From: an uncultured Caulobacteraceae bacterium
Lineage (GTDB): Bacteria; Pseudomonadota; Alphaproteobacteria; Caulobacterales; Caulobacteraceae
Direction of reading: 5' to 3'
NCBI GenBank assembly: GCA_937138625.1
Contig: CAKZPF010000006.1
Coordinates: 248,001 to 312,000, forward strand
Length of the DNA stretch: 64,000 nucleotides
Part shown: positions 14,179 to 27,382 of the stretch, piece by piece
Layout of the letters: each line of letters opens with the position of its first letter
Position numbering within the stretch: position 1 is the stretch's first letter
Notes under the pieces: generated by a model
The model's input: the letters and a program-made list of their open reading frames with translations, nothing else
Told to the model about the DNA's origin: nothing
The model's database searches: none
Program-made: the position numbers and the translations under genes

Positions 14179-15372
14179 CTACAGCCAATCTGGGATGTGG
14201 GTCACCAGGCGGGACGCCGCGTCTGATTTGTCCATGGCCCCCCAGTCCTGTGTGCCAGCCTTCGTCACCAGCGTCCAGTCCGTTGTGGCTTGGCCAAAAA
14301 CCGCGCCATCGGCCACGGAATTGGCCACAATCACATCACAGCCCTTGCGGTTCAGTTTCTGCTGGGCGTTGGCCACCAGGTCTTGGGTTTCGGCGGCAAA
14401 GCCGATCACCAGCTTGGGCCGTTTTGTGTGCGTCGACAGTGTACGCAAAATGTCAGGCGTCTCGGTGAAGGTCAGCTGGGGCGGGCCGTCAGGGCCTTTC
14501 TTGATCTTATGGGCACGGGGTGTGGCCAGCTTCCAATCGGACACGGCGGCGGTGCAAATGGCAATCTCGGCGGGCAGGGCGCGTTCGCACGCCGCCAGCA
14601 TTTCGTCCGCCGTTTCCACATCCACACGATCAACGCCCACGGGCGTTGGCAAGTGGACGGGCCCGGCCACCAAGGTCACACGCGCGCCGGCGCGGGCCAG
14701 AGCCCCGGCGATAGCAAAGCCTTGTTGGCCACTGGATCGGTTGGTCAGCACCCGCACGGGATCCAGGGCCTCGGCGGTGGGGCCGGCGGTGACCAGGGCG
14801 TGATGGCCGACCAGGGTCTGGCCGTGGGTCAGCTGGTTTTCAATCGCGGCCAAGATTTCGGTGGGTTCTGCCATGCGGCCGGGGCCATGTTCGCCACAGG
14901 CCATATCGCCCGTGTTGGGGCCGACAAACGCAATGCCAAACTCACGCAAGGTTTTCGTATTGGCCATGACGGCGGGATGCTGCCACATGCGCACATTCAT
15001 GGCCGGCGCCATCAACACGGGCGTGTCGGTGGCCAACAGGGTGGTCGAGGCCAGATCATTGGCCAGGCCATTGGCCACCTTGCCCATCAGATCGGCGGTG
15101 GCGGGCGCGACCACAATCAAATCGGCGCTGCGGCTGAGCTCGATGTGGCCCATTTTGTTCTCGGCCGTCAGGTCAAACAGATCACTGCGCACCTCGTGCC
15201 CGGTCAGGGCTTGCAGCGACAGGGGGGTGACAAACTCGGCGCCCGCACGGGTCAGGATGGCCTGGGTTTGGTGACCGGCTTTGCTGATCAGGCGCACAAG
15301 CTCGAGACTTTTATAGGCGGCAATCCCACCGCCGACGATCAACAGAATGCGTTTTGTCTCCACCATGGTCAC
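14179..15372 (-). CDS. coaBC: Bifunctional phosphopantothenoylcysteine decarboxylase / phosphopantothenate-cysteine ligase
   Basis: A 397-residue fusion making 4'-phosphopantetheine from phosphopantothenate in coenzyme A synthesis. The N-terminal flavoprotein CoaC half has GHIELSR (catalytic His), PAMNVRMW and [11 protein letters not shown]. The C-terminal CoaB half starts near [14 protein letters not shown] and includes TNRSSG and the lysine-rich KIKKGPDGP. The GTG at 15372 is taken as start because GAGGT sits at proper distance; the ATG two codons later is the alternative. Upstream of dut and just downstream of ubiB (eight-base gap). Confidence 0.97.
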   Translation of the reverse strand: MTMVETKRILLIVGGGIAAYKSLELVRLISKAGHQTQAILTRAGAEFVTPLSLQALTGHEVRSDLFDLTAENKMGHIELSRSADLIVVAPATADLMGKVANGLANDLASTTLLATDTPVLMAPAMNVRMWQHPAVMANTKTLREFGIAFVGPNTGDMACGEHGPGRMAEPTEILAAIENQLTHGQTLVGHHALVTAGPTAEALDPVRVLTNRSSGQQGFAIAGALARAGARVTLVAGPVHLPTPVGVDRVDVETADEMLAACERALPAEIAICTAAVSDWKLATPRAHKIKKGPDGPPQLTFTETPDILRTLSTHTKRPKLVIGFAAETQDLVANAQQKLNRKGCDVIVANSVADGAVFGQATTDWTLVTKAGTQDWGAMDKSDAASRLVTHIPDWL

Positions 15373-15380
15373 AGTCTACC

Positions 15381-16889
15381 TCAAAAGCCTGAAGTCATCA
15401 TCACCAAGATGACCGCCATCAGCCCGGCCCCCACCACCAGCCCGGTCAGCAGCGCCCATGGCCATAGGGCGCGATGGCGCGGTTGACTCAGCGCCTGTTC
15501 AATCTGGTTGATTTTTTGTGGCAGATCCCGAAAGGCCAGGGCCGTGGTGCGCACCGATTGTCCAAAGCGTTTTAGCCGCGCCGTGGGCGACAGCGCAGAT
15601 TTCAGGAAGCTTTCGACCACGGGCTTGGAGGTGGCCCACATATCAAAGTTCGGATCCAGTGCGCGGGCCGCCCCTTCGGCGGCGACCATGGTTTTTTGCA
15701 GCAAAATCAGTTCCTCGCGCAGTTCCATGTCATAAAGGGCGGTGATGTCGAACAACTGCTCGAGCACGCGCCCCATGGAAATTTGCGCGGCGTCCTGGCC
15801 AAAAATCGGCTCGCCCACCGCGCGCAGGGCCTGGGCAAAATCTTCAAGACGATGATGGCTGGGAACATAGCCCGCATCAAAATGGGCCTGGGCCGCGCCG
15901 TGGTAGTCACGGGCCAGAAAGCCCCACAATATACGCGCCAGCCAGACGCGTTCGTTTTCCGACAACCGCCCCATGATGCCAAAATCCACATAGCCCAACT
16001 GCCCCCCGGGCGTGACCAGCAAATTGCCTTCGTGGCTGTCGGCATGGAAAACGCCATAGGTCAGGGCCTGTTTGAGGAAGCTTTGCATGACGATGGTGGC
16101 CAGGCGCTGGCGATCGTCATCGGACAATTGGGCGCGGTTCAGGGCCTCGCCCTCAAGCCAACTCAGTGTCAACACCCGCTTGGCGGACAGGCCCCAAACC
16201 ACCGCCGGGGTGGTGGTGCCGGGCAGGTCTAGGGTGCGAAACTCGGCACAGCCCGCGGCCTCGAGGCGCAAATCCAGCTCCAGCTCCATTGATCGTGCCA
16301 CCGTCTCGACAAAGGCTTCGGGCTTCATGCGTTTTGATGGCTTGACCAAGCGCCGCACCCAGCGGGCCGCCAGACGCAAACTGTCAAGATCGCGCGCCAC
16401 TCGGGCCTCGATGCCTGGACGCAGGATTTTCACCGCCACGGTTTGCCCATCGGGCGTGGTGGCCTTGTGCACCTGGGCCAACGAGGCCGCGGCGGCCGCC
16501 GGGCCGAACTCTGTGAACAGGGTCTCGACCGGCTGGCCCAATTCGGCCTCTACGGTTTTGCGAGCCTGGGCATCGGGGGCGGCGGGCAGGGCATCTTTCA
16601 GCGTCTCAAGGCCCTTTGTCAGTTCCAGGCCAAAAATATCGGGCCGCATGGACATCAACTGACCCAACTTTATATAAGCAGGACCTAAACCTTCCAGCGC
16701 GCGCGCAAGGCGCACACCGGTGTTGGCATCGCGGCGGGCATAGGGCGAAAGTGCGCGCGCCAGGCCCGACATCAGCCGCAACCACCAGGGCAGGCGATGT
16801 TGATACGCGGGCGGACAGAAGGCGTCATGGGCCAGGATCACCAGCCCCGCCCGCAGCAGATGAACAGTAGCGCCCAATCCGGTCTTCAT
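15381..16889 (-). CDS. ubiB: Ubiquinone biosynthesis protein UbiB (ABC1/ADCK-type kinase-like)
   Basis: A 502-residue atypical kinase-like ATPase needed for ubiquinone synthesis, bound to the inner membrane. Landmarks are the KxGQ-type motif in AYIKLGQLMSMRPD (about residues 71-84), the alanine-rich nucleotide loop before SLAQVHKA, the HADSHEGNLL catalytic-loop equivalent, and YVDFGIMG for metal binding. The C-terminal residues (about 470-500) form a hydrophobic hairpin for membrane attachment. ATG overlaps the ubiE stop by ATGA, so the two are translationally coupled. Confidence 0.96.
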   Translation of the reverse strand: MKTGLGATVHLLRAGLVILAHDAFCPPAYQHRLPWWLRLMSGLARALSPYARRDANTGVRLARALEGLGPAYIKLGQLMSMRPDIFGLELTKGLETLKDALPAAPDAQARKTVEAELGQPVETLFTEFGPAAAAASLAQVHKATTPDGQTVAVKILRPGIEARVARDLDSLRLAARWVRRLVKPSKRMKPEAFVETVARSMELELDLRLEAAGCAEFRTLDLPGTTTPAVVWGLSAKRVLTLSWLEGEALNRAQLSDDDRQRLATIVMQSFLKQALTYGVFHADSHEGNLLVTPGGQLGYVDFGIMGRLSENERVWLARILWGFLARDYHGAAQAHFDAGYVPSHHRLEDFAQALRAVGEPIFGQDAAQISMGRVLEQLFDITALYDMELREELILLQKTMVAAEGAARALDPNFDMWATSKPVVESFLKSALSPTARLKRFGQSVRTTALAFRDLPQKINQIEQALSQPRHRALWPWALLTGLVVGAGLMAVILVMMTSGF

Positions 16890-17674
16890 TGTGCCGCGGC
16901 ACCCGATTTTGGCTTGGTTCCCCAGTGCAGAGCTACCACCCCGGCACTCAGGCGGCGAAAGCCAGTGCGCTCAAAGCCTGCGTCTTTCAGTTCTTGCTCA
17001 AAGGTGGGGGCATTGGGGAAGCGGCGAATGCTCTCCACCAGATACTGATAGGGCTCGGCGTCGCCGGTGACCAATTGGCCTAGCTTGGGCACCACTGCAA
17101 AAGAATAGCGATCATAAAGGGCGCGCAGGCTGGGGTGAGCCTCGGAAAACTCCAGACAGACAAACCGCCCGCCGGGCTTCAGCACACGCCAGGCTTCGGC
17201 CAGGGCCTTGGCGCGATGGGTGACGTTGCGAATGCCAAAGGCAATGGTGTAAAGATCAGCACTGGCATCGCCAAAGCCCAAGGCCTCGGCATTGACCTGT
17301 ACGCGCGGCAAGGTGGCATAAGGCGTAAGGGTATCTTGGCGTACCCCCGCCATCAGCATATCTGCATTGATATCACAGACAAAAATCTGCGCAGGTTCAC
17401 CGCCACGGCGGCTGCGCTGGCGTTCAATGGCATCATGCAGACGGTGGCTGATGTCGCCGGTGCCCCCGGCCATGTCGATGATGACCTCGCCGGGGCGTGG
17501 AGCGGCGCGGGCCACCATGGCGTCCTTCCACGGGCGGTGCAGGCCTGCGGACATCAGATCGTTCATCACGTCATATTTGTTGGCGACGCGGGCGAAAACA
17601 TGGCGCACCCGACCGGTTTTTTCGTCGATCGGCACCTCTTGAAAGCCATAGGATGTGTGCTCAGGTGGGGTCAT
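16886..17674 (-). CDS. ubiE: Demethylmenaquinol/2-methoxy-6-polyprenyl-benzoquinol C-methyltransferase
   Basis: A 262-residue SAM-dependent methyltransferase for the C-methylation step of ubiquinone (and menaquinone, where made). Family signatures include VFARVANKYDVMNDLMS near the N-terminus, the SAM-binding VIIDMAGGTGDIS, and the conserved IAFGIRNVTHRAKALAEAWRVLKPGG. The gene starts the ubiE-ubiB-coaBC-dut series on the minus strand and is divergent from mutM with 77 bases between starts. Confidence 0.97.
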   Translation of the reverse strand: MTPPEHTSYGFQEVPIDEKTGRVRHVFARVANKYDVMNDLMSAGLHRPWKDAMVARAAPRPGEVIIDMAGGTGDISHRLHDAIERQRSRRGGEPAQIFVCDINADMLMAGVRQDTLTPYATLPRVQVNAEALGFGDASADLYTIAFGIRNVTHRAKALAEAWRVLKPGGRFVCLEFSEAHPSLRALYDRYSFAVVPKLGQLVTGDAEPYQYLVESIRRFPNAPTFEQELKDAGFERTGFRRLSAGVVALHWGTKPKSGAAAQ

Positions 17675-17751
17675 ATCGTGTCCTTGTGGCCGGGTTATAG
17701 CCGAGGGCCGCCGACAAAGCTATAGAGAGCACAAAGGAAAGGACAGCCCAA

Positions 17752-18603
17752 ATGCCCGAATTGCCCGAGGTGGAAACGGTGGTGCGCGGCCTGCGGCCCG
17801 TGTTGACCGGCAAGACCATCACCGCCGTGCGCGTGGGGCCCAAGGCCTTGCGCTTTCCGTGGCCCGAAAGCTTTGCAGATCGGCTGACCGGGCGGCGGGT
17901 GCAGGCGCTGTCCCGTCGGGCCAAATCCGTGGTCATTGCCTTGGATGATGACCAGGTTTGGCTGGCGCATTTGGGCATGACCGGCCGCTTTGTTGCCGAG
18001 GCCGCGGGCGGTGTGCACCAGCCCGGCGCCTTTTATGACGCGAGCCCCCGCCAACCCGGTCACGATCATCTGTCGCTGGATCTCTCCGGCGGGGGGCGGC
18101 TAATTTACAATGACGTGCGTCGCTTTGGCTATATGAAACTGATGGCGGCTGCGGATCTGGAGGCGGCGTTTGCCACCCTGGGGGCTGAGCCTTTGGATCC
18201 TGCCCTAACGCCTGAAGCCCTGTATGATCTGTGCCACCGCAAAACCATGGCCATCAAGCCCGTGATCATGGACCAGCGCCTGTTGGTGGGGGTGGGCAAT
18301 ATTTATGCCTCCGAGGCTTTGTTTCTGGCCAGAATAGACCCCAGCCGTTCGGCCCAATCCATGAGCTTGGCCGATTGGCGGGTTTTGCTGGCGGCCATTC
18401 AACAGGTCTTGAGCCAGGCCATCGCGGCAGGGGGCTCGACCTTGCGGGATTATGCCCAGATCGATGGTCAACGTGGCGGCTATCAGGCCCATTTCCAGGT
18501 CTATGATCGCGCGGGTGAGCCCTGCCCCCATTGCCAAACCCCCATCCAAAAGCGTACACAGACCGGACGTTCGACATTTTATTGTGCCACCTGCCAAACC
18601 TGA
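17752..18603 (+). CDS. mutM: Formamidopyrimidine-DNA glycosylase
   Basis: A 283-residue base-excision repair enzyme that removes 8-oxoguanine and formamidopyrimidines and nicks the abasic site. The N-terminal PELPEVE supplies the catalytic proline and glutamate. The helix-two-turn-helix holds [13 protein letters not shown]. The C-terminal zinc finger has four cysteines in CPHCQ...YCATCQ. Full length. Ten bases separate it from the enoyl-CoA hydratase gene, so the two are likely co-transcribed. Confidence 0.97.
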   Translation: MPELPEVETVVRGLRPVLTGKTITAVRVGPKALRFPWPESFADRLTGRRVQALSRRAKSVVIALDDDQVWLAHLGMTGRFVAEAAGGVHQPGAFYDASPRQPGHDHLSLDLSGGGRLIYNDVRRFGYMKLMAAADLEAAFATLGAEPLDPALTPEALYDLCHRKTMAIKPVIMDQRLLVGVGNIYASEALFLARIDPSRSAQSMSLADWRVLLAAIQQVLSQAIAAGGSTLRDYAQIDGQRGGYQAHFQVYDRAGEPCPHCQTPIQKRTQTGRSTFYCATCQT

Positions 18604-18613
18604 GGGATTTGCC

Positions 18614-19408
18614 ATGACCGCTCCTGCTCATTTTGCTGATTTTGCCAACATCACCGCCGAGATCGAAGAGGGGGTGGGCGTCGTGCGCCTAAACCGGCCC
18701 AAGGCCCTGAACGCCTTGAATTCCGAACTGATCGCTGAGCTCGGCCAGGCGCTCGACCATTTTGAGGCCGATGACAGCATTGGCGCCATCATCATCACCG
18801 GCTCCGAGAAAGCGTTTGCTGCGGGTGCGGACATCAAGGAAATGGCCGAGAAAACCTATATGGAGGCCTACAAGGGTGACTGGCTTGCCAGTTGGGATCG
18901 GGTCACGCGCTGCCGCAAGCCGGTGATCGCCGCTGTGTCTGGGTTTGCCTTGGGCGGGGGCTGTGAACTGGCCATGATGTGTGACTTCATCATTGCCGCG
19001 GAAAATGCCAAGTTTGGCCAGCCGGAAGTGAATCTGGGCGTGATGCCGGGGGCCGGGGGCACCCAGCGCCTGACCCGTATTGTGGGCAAGGCCAAGGCTA
19101 TGGATCTGTGTCTGACCGCGCGCTTTATGGGCGCCGAGGAAGCCGAGCGCAGCGGCCTGGTGGCCCGCGTGGTGCCCGTTGACAGTTTGATGAGCGAGGC
19201 CATGGAGGCCGCGAAGAAAATCGCCACGCTTTCTAAGCCGATTATGATGATGACCAAGGAGGCGGTGAACGCGGCCTATGAAACCACGCTTAGCCAAGGG
19301 ATCATGTACGAGCGTCGTCTGTTCCACTCGATGTTTGCTACCGAAGACCAAAAAGAAGGCATGAAGGCCTTTGTCGAGAAGCGCACACCGGTGTTTTCGG
19401 ATCGCTAG
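18614..19408 (+). CDS. Enoyl-CoA hydratase
   Basis: A 264-residue crotonase-fold enzyme hydrating 2-trans-enoyl-CoA in fatty acid beta-oxidation. The oxyanion-hole segments [11 protein letters not shown] and [13 protein letters not shown] are present, as are the catalytic glutamates in [19 protein letters not shown] (first and second Glu of the E...GxxPGxGGTQ type, the second diverged in part). Start ATG 18614 follows GAGGGA and falls 10 bases after mutM; a longer in-frame opening overlaps mutM and is not used. The mutM-echA-rpsT-dnaA order is common near alphaproteobacterial origins. Confidence 0.94.
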   Translation: MTAPAHFADFANITAEIEEGVGVVRLNRPKALNALNSELIAELGQALDHFEADDSIGAIIITGSEKAFAAGADIKEMAEKTYMEAYKGDWLASWDRVTRCRKPVIAAVSGFALGGGCELAMMCDFIIAAENAKFGQPEVNLGVMPGAGGTQRLTRIVGKAKAMDLCLTARFMGAEEAERSGLVARVVPVDSLMSEAMEAAKKIATLSKPIMMMTKEAVNAAYETTLSQGIMYERRLFHSMFATEDQKEGMKAFVEKRTPVFSDR

Positions 19409-19449
19409 GTGGTCATTCTCACAAGATAACCCATTCCATCGCAAATAAT

Positions 19450-19478
19450 TTGTAATTGTGCCCAGCCTTCGCTATGTT
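19450..19478 (+). promoter_or_regulatory. Promoter of the 19527 gene
   Basis: TTGTAA (19450-19455), 17 bases, TATGTT (19473-19478). Confidence 0.5.
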
Positions 19479-19526
19479 GCCCCGGAAAACCACAGGTTTA
19501 CGGGGAAATGGCGAAGGGTAGGCGTG

Positions 19527-20162
19527 ATGATCCTCACAGATATTGGTATGGGTGATAGAGGAAGTATGGCTTCCGATAATGGTGTTGCGCCAGAGCTTGG
19601 ACCCGCCATCAGCTCTATGGATCGTCAAGAGGGTGATACCTTTATCAAAACCATCATGACGGCGGATGTGACAGGCGATGGGGTGGCTGACCCGGTTTTC
19701 TTGAAATATCAAAAGCAAGATGGCGATTATGTCTTTGTGGGCGCTGTCTATACCTCCGGCGAGCACGGTGGCGGAGATGGTGAGCAGCACTTGTCTATTC
19801 TTTATGATGATGTGCACGGCAATTATTTTTACGGTGATTATACGGGGCTTGGTCACAAAGGCGATGGTTTTGAGGATACCTTTTGGTTTGCGGGTCGCTG
19901 GGAAGGTGATAACGAGATTTTTGGCCTGGTTGAGCAGCGATATCGCGCCAATGTGCGCTATATGGTCGAGGCTCATCCGCAGTCGGATCTGCATGGTTTG
20001 GTGCAAGGTCACGAGATCAAAGGTGCCGACCTGGTGCAAGAGCGCGGCAGCTTTGCGCGGCCCTTACGCATCGAAATCCAAGATGAACATGGTCAGGTCG
20101 AGGTCGAGCGCAGTTTCATCTATTATGGCTATTACGATAATGTGTTGCCTGAGGGGCACTAA
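19527..20162 (+). CDS. Hypothetical protein with a DVTGDGVAD calcium loop
   Basis: A 211-residue protein of no known family, without signal peptide or membrane segments. Residues 47-55 (DVTGDGVAD) form a calcium-loop motif like those of FG-GAP repeats, followed by beta-like strands (VFLKYQKQDGDYVFVG). This parallels the DGQADLIYSF segment of the 12189 protein and the NNGDGLFDVIEV segment of 29575. The rest is rich in Tyr, Gly and Asp. Start ATG 19527 has GAAGGG upstream; an ATG at 19569 after GAGG is possible. It has its own promoter and interrupts an otherwise conserved echA-rpsT neighbourhood. Function unknown. Confidence 0.7.
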   Translation: MILTDIGMGDRGSMASDNGVAPELGPAISSMDRQEGDTFIKTIMTADVTGDGVADPVFLKYQKQDGDYVFVGAVYTSGEHGGGDGEQHLSILYDDVHGNYFYGDYTGLGHKGDGFEDTFWFAGRWEGDNEIFGLVEQRYRANVRYMVEAHPQSDLHGLVQGHEIKGADLVQERGSFARPLRIEIQDEHGQVEVERSFIYYGYYDNVLPEGH

Positions 20163-20166
20163 ACTC

Positions 20167-20195
20167 TTGACCTATCCAGCCTAAGCGGGTAAGTA
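20167..20195 (+). promoter_or_regulatory. Promoter of rpsT
   Basis: TTGACC (20167-20172), 17 bases, TAAGTA (20190-20195). About 70 bases of leader precede the rpsT ATG. Confidence 0.6.
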
Positions 20196-20268
20196 GCCAG
20201 CCCTTGAGCGACTCTCCTGTCCCAGGCGCGGTCGCAAACAGACAGATTGAAGGTAACCGAGGTTTATT

Positions 20269-20532
20269 ATGGCCAACACGCCAGGTTCAAAAAAAGCTAT
20301 CCGTACCATTGCCGCGCGCACGGCTGTTAACACCGCGCGCCGCTCGCGTTTGCGTTCCTATGTTCGTCAATTCGAAGAGGCGCTGACTACAGGGGACAAA
20401 GCTGCGGCCAAGACCGCTTTCACCAAAGCCGAGTCCGAGGTGATGCGCGGTGTCTCAAAGGGTGTGCTGCACAAAAACACAGCCTCTCGTAAAGTGTCGC
20501 GTTTGCATGCGCGCTTGAAGGCGATGGCCTAG
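20269..20532 (+). CDS. rpsT: 30S ribosomal protein S20
   Basis: An 87-residue basic protein that binds 16S rRNA early in 30S assembly. The N-terminus [20 protein letters not shown] and the motif [20 protein letters not shown] are typical. Good spacing from GAGG upstream. Its own promoter (20167-20195) and terminator (20569-20597) make it monocistronic. Its position before dnaA is usual in alphaproteobacteria. Confidence 0.98.
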   Translation: MANTPGSKKAIRTIAARTAVNTARRSRLRSYVRQFEEALTTGDKAAAKTAFTKAESEVMRGVSKGVLHKNTASRKVSRLHARLKAMA

Positions 20533-20568
20533 GCGCTTAGCGCACATTAAATTTCTGACGACCAAGAA

Positions 20569-20597
20569 GGTATAGCCTTGTGGGCTATGCCTTTTTT
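20569..20597 (+). terminator. Intrinsic terminator of rpsT
   Basis: GGTATAGCC / GGCTATGCC stem (one G-T pair), TTGTG loop region, then TTTTTT. Confidence 0.9.
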
Positions 20598-21011
20598 GCT
20601 GTGGAATTGTCACGGGTCTGATGAGTTTTTTTGGGCGAAAAGATGACGGAAAAACTCTTTTCAAGCGTTTTTTTAGCCTTAGCTGAGTCAAGACCAAAAA
20701 TGTTTTTTTTTGCGCCTGCAGCCGCTTGACCGGAGGGGGCTCTGCGCTATTGTGAAGGGGCCCATGAGGCGAGAGCTGGGGGCAGCGACAAGCGAAAAAC
20801 CTAATGGTTTCCTGGTCCTGTAACGGCGTTGTGTCGTTATCTCGGGGGGCGTGTGGCGTCCAATGCGCTTGGGCGGGGGTGGTGTTGTGTTTGCCGTCTT
20901 GCCGGGGGGGGTGAAGGTCTGACAACAGGCCGTCTGAGTGAAAACAAGCCACCAAAGTGGCGTGAAGATGGGGATGGTGACGTGCTGGGAGTGGCAGGCG
21001 TACAAGATCGT
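20598..21011. other. rpsT-dnaA intergenic region, candidate origin segment
   Basis: About 410 bases without a supported gene. An AT-rich part (20620-20710) has poly-T runs and the inverted repeat GAGTTTTT / AAAAACTC (20623-20630, 20650-20657). The second half is GC-rich with G runs. I searched by eye for DnaA boxes (TTATNCACA, either strand) and found only a two-mismatch AATTCCACA on the minus strand near 20600. The location and the change of gene direction near 17.7 kb suggest an origin nearby, but the box content does not prove it. Confidence 0.35.
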
Positions 21012-22505
21012 ATGGATATGAAGTCGTCAGCTGCGGAGACTGTGGGTGTGTCAGGTGAGCCGTCCGCCCAAATCAGACAACAGCAAGCCTCGTCCGAGGG
21101 CGCGCGTGCGAGCGCGCCCATAGCAGCGTCAACATCCCAAGATGCTGCCGTTTGGGAGCGTGTGCTTGACAGTTTGAAGCAAGAGCTGGGCCCGGCCACA
21201 TTTATGTCGTGGTGTGCACGCTTGCAGTGTACGGCGGGCAGCCATGAGGCTGAGCGTGTGATTTTGGCCCCAACGGCCTTTTGCGCCGACTGGGTGCGCC
21301 GGAATATTCAAGAGCACATCGAAGCCCTGTGGCAACAGCATGGTGGCGAGGTTGTCAGCTTTGACGTGCGCCACGAAACCAAAGCGCCTGGCCGCACGAG
21401 CTGGCCCCGTCCCAAGTCTACCGCGCCTTCGGCCGCGCCTGCATCGGCAGCACCTCGGGGCTCGGTGCCTTTGCCGTCTGCGGTCAATCAGCAAACCTTT
21501 GCCAATTTCGTCGAAAGCCCAGCCAATGCTTTTGCCGTTTCCATGGCGCGCAGCCTGGCCAATGCCGCCGAGGCGACGCCATCGCAGCTGGTGATGTTTC
21601 ACGGGCCTTATGGCAACGGCAAAACCCACCTTCTCAAGGCTATGGCTCACAAGGCCGCTCATGACCACGGCCAAAAGGTGGTCTCGTTGACGGCAGAAAA
21701 TTTTGTCCAGGGTTTTGTGCAGGCGGTGATGTCCCGCCAAGCTGAGGCCTTCAAGTCTGATTTGCGTCAGGCGGATTTTGTGCTGCTGGATGATGTGCAC
21801 TTCATTGCGGGCAAAACCTCGAGCCAAGACGAGCTGACCTCGGCGCTGGATGATCTGTTGGCGGCGGGCAAGCGAGTGGCCTTGGCGGCGGACCGGCCAG
21901 CAGCGGCTTTGGAAAACATCTCACCACGTCTGCGTTCGCGTTTGATGGGGGCCTTGGCGTGCCCCGTGCAGGCGGCGGATCGAAACTTGCGCCAGGCCTT
22001 TTTGCAGGCGCGTCTCGATCAAATGCAAGCCATGGGTGAGAGCCTGGAGATCGAGGCCGATGTCTTGGATTGGTTAGCGGACTCGGTTGCTGACAGCATC
22101 CGTGCGCTTGAGGGGGCATGGGTGACGGTGGTGGCGCGGGCGCGGGCGGGCTCTGGCCCCCTGACCCTAGAGGCCGCGCGCGAGGTTCTGAGCCACTATG
22201 CCCAAGTCAAGGAACGCAAGATCACCGTCGATGATATTCAGCGCAAGGTGGCGGGGCATTATAACGTGCGCCTGGCGGACCTGTTGTCGCCGTCGCGCGC
22301 GCGGAACTTGGCCCGACCTCGCCAAGTGGCCATGTACCTGACCAAACAGCTGACCACGCGCTCTTTGCCGGACATTGGGCGGCGCTTTGGCGGGCGGGAT
22401 CACACCACGGTGTTGCACGCCGTCAAGCGCATCGATGCCCTGATGCAAGAGGATGAAAGCTTCGCCCAAGACGTTCTGAGCTTGCGCCGCGCCTTGCAAA
22501 TGTAA
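21012..22505 (+). CDS. dnaA: Chromosomal replication initiator protein DnaA
   Basis: A 497-residue AAA+ initiator. After a low-complexity N-terminal stretch of about 45 residues, domain I begins at AVWERVLDSLKQELGPATF. A Pro/Ala/Ser linker (domain II) leads to the AAA+ domain with Walker A GPYGNGKTHLLKA and Walker B FVLLDDVHFI. Domain IV holds the DNA-binding signature FGGRDHTTVLHAVKRI. The start is uncertain: ATG 21012 (MDMKSSAAE) has no good ribosome binding site, and GTG 20982 or even the ATG at 20829 are in frame. Starts far upstream would add unconserved sequence. Leads into dnaN-recF-gyrB. Confidence 0.95.
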   Translation: MDMKSSAAETVGVSGEPSAQIRQQQASSEGARASAPIAASTSQDAAVWERVLDSLKQELGPATFMSWCARLQCTAGSHEAERVILAPTAFCADWVRRNIQEHIEALWQQHGGEVVSFDVRHETKAPGRTSWPRPKSTAPSAAPASAAPRGSVPLPSAVNQQTFANFVESPANAFAVSMARSLANAAEATPSQLVMFHGPYGNGKTHLLKAMAHKAAHDHGQKVVSLTAENFVQGFVQAVMSRQAEAFKSDLRQADFVLLDDVHFIAGKTSSQDELTSALDDLLAAGKRVALAADRPAAALENISPRLRSRLMGALACPVQAADRNLRQAFLQARLDQMQAMGESLEIEADVLDWLADSVADSIRALEGAWVTVVARARAGSGPLTLEAAREVLSHYAQVKERKITVDDIQRKVAGHYNVRLADLLSPSRARNLARPRQVAMYLTKQLTTRSLPDIGRRFGGRDHTTVLHAVKRIDALMQEDESFAQDVLSLRRALQM

Positions 22506-22621
22506 GCACAATGGTGCTGCGGCCTGAGTTTGCCAAAATCCAGTCCAGTTAGGGGCTTTGCAGGGGGCGTGCTGTGGGCTATGCAGGTCAGATCTTAAAG
22601 ACAAAAACCAGGACGGGTGTC

Positions 22622-23740
22622 ATGAAGCTGACCATCGAGCGGGCCCACTTGCTCAAGGCGTTGTCCCACGTGCAAAGTGTTGTGGAGCGTCGCACCACCA
22701 TTCCCATTCTGTCGAATGTTTTGATCACCGCGAGCCGCAGCGGTGTGCGCCTGACGGCCACCGACTTGGATCTGGAAATGGTCGAGGATGCGCCCGCCAA
22801 CGTCGAGACCGAAGGCGCAGTGACGGCCCCGGCCCACACCTTGTATGAAATCGTGCGCAAGCTGCCCGATGGCGCCGAACTGGAGCTCGAAGCCACGGGC
22901 GATGACCCGCGCCTGACGGTACTGGCAGGGCGGTCGCAGTTTGCCCTGCCCATTTTGCCGGCGGGGGATTTTCCGACCCTTTCCAGCGACAATCTGGCCT
23001 GTCAATTCAGCTTGCCGGCCGACGAGTTGGCGCGTCTGATCGACCGCAGCCGTTTTGCGGTTTCAACCGAAGAGACCCGTTATTATCTCAATGGGATCTA
23101 TCTGCATGCCATTGAAGATGAGGGCACGCACAAGCTGCGGGCCGTGGCCACCGATGGGCACCGTTTGGCGCTTGCCGACACCCCGTGCCCCGATGCGGCC
23201 AAAGACCTGCAGGGGATCATCATCCCGCGCAAGACGGTGGCGGAGGCTCGCCGTTTGTTGGAAGATGCCCAAGGAGACATCCAAATCGCGGCCTCACCGC
23301 AAAAGGTGCGCTTCGAGTTCGGGGCCGCCATTTTGACCTCGAAGGTCATTGATGGGGCCTTCCCTGATTATGGTCGTGTCATCCCCGTGGGCAATGACCA
23401 TCACATGGTGGTGGAAAATGGCCTGTTCGGCAAAGCCGTTGATCGCGTGGCGACCATTTCGTCGGAAAAGGCACGCTCGGTGAAGCTGAGTTTGGAAGCC
23501 GACCGTTTGATCCTGAGTGTGCGCAACGCCGAGGCGGGATTGGCTGTCGAAGAGCTGAGCGTGGATTATAAGGGCGATCCCATGGAGATCGGCTTTAACG
23601 CCCGTTACCTGCTGGACATTTGCAACGAAATCCAGGGCGACACTGCCACCTTCTCGTTTGCGGATCCGGCCTCGCCCACCTTGGTGACCGATGAAAAAGA
23701 TCCCCTTGTGCGCTATGTGCTGATGCCGCTGCGGGTGTGA
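22622..23740 (+). CDS. dnaN: DNA polymerase III beta subunit (sliding clamp)
   Basis: A 372-residue protein that dimerises into the ring tethering polymerase III to DNA. It begins MKLTIERAHLLKALSHVQSV, carries three clamp domains of about 120 residues each, and ends with VRYVLMPLRV, the conserved beta-clamp C-terminus. It starts 116 bases after dnaA with a modest ribosome binding site (GGACGGG). The longer frame from 22574 lacks support. Confidence 0.98.
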   Translation: MKLTIERAHLLKALSHVQSVVERRTTIPILSNVLITASRSGVRLTATDLDLEMVEDAPANVETEGAVTAPAHTLYEIVRKLPDGAELELEATGDDPRLTVLAGRSQFALPILPAGDFPTLSSDNLACQFSLPADELARLIDRSRFAVSTEETRYYLNGIYLHAIEDEGTHKLRAVATDGHRLALADTPCPDAAKDLQGIIIPRKTVAEARRLLEDAQGDIQIAASPQKVRFEFGAAILTSKVIDGAFPDYGRVIPVGNDHHMVVENGLFGKAVDRVATISSEKARSVKLSLEADRLILSVRNAEAGLAVEELSVDYKGDPMEIGFNARYLLDICNEIQGDTATFSFADPASPTLVTDEKDPLVRYVLMPLRV

Positions 23741-23752
23741 TGCGGATCTGAT

Positions 23753-27329
<3,577 letters not shown>

Positions 27330-27382
27330 GGGCCCCTATGATGGGGCCTGTTCGGGATCACGGAAAGTCAGTATAACAGCTC

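Noticed and set aside
14290-15486. 398-codon open frame antisense to coaBC
   Set aside because: Low-complexity Gly/His/Gln product typical of an antisense shadow.
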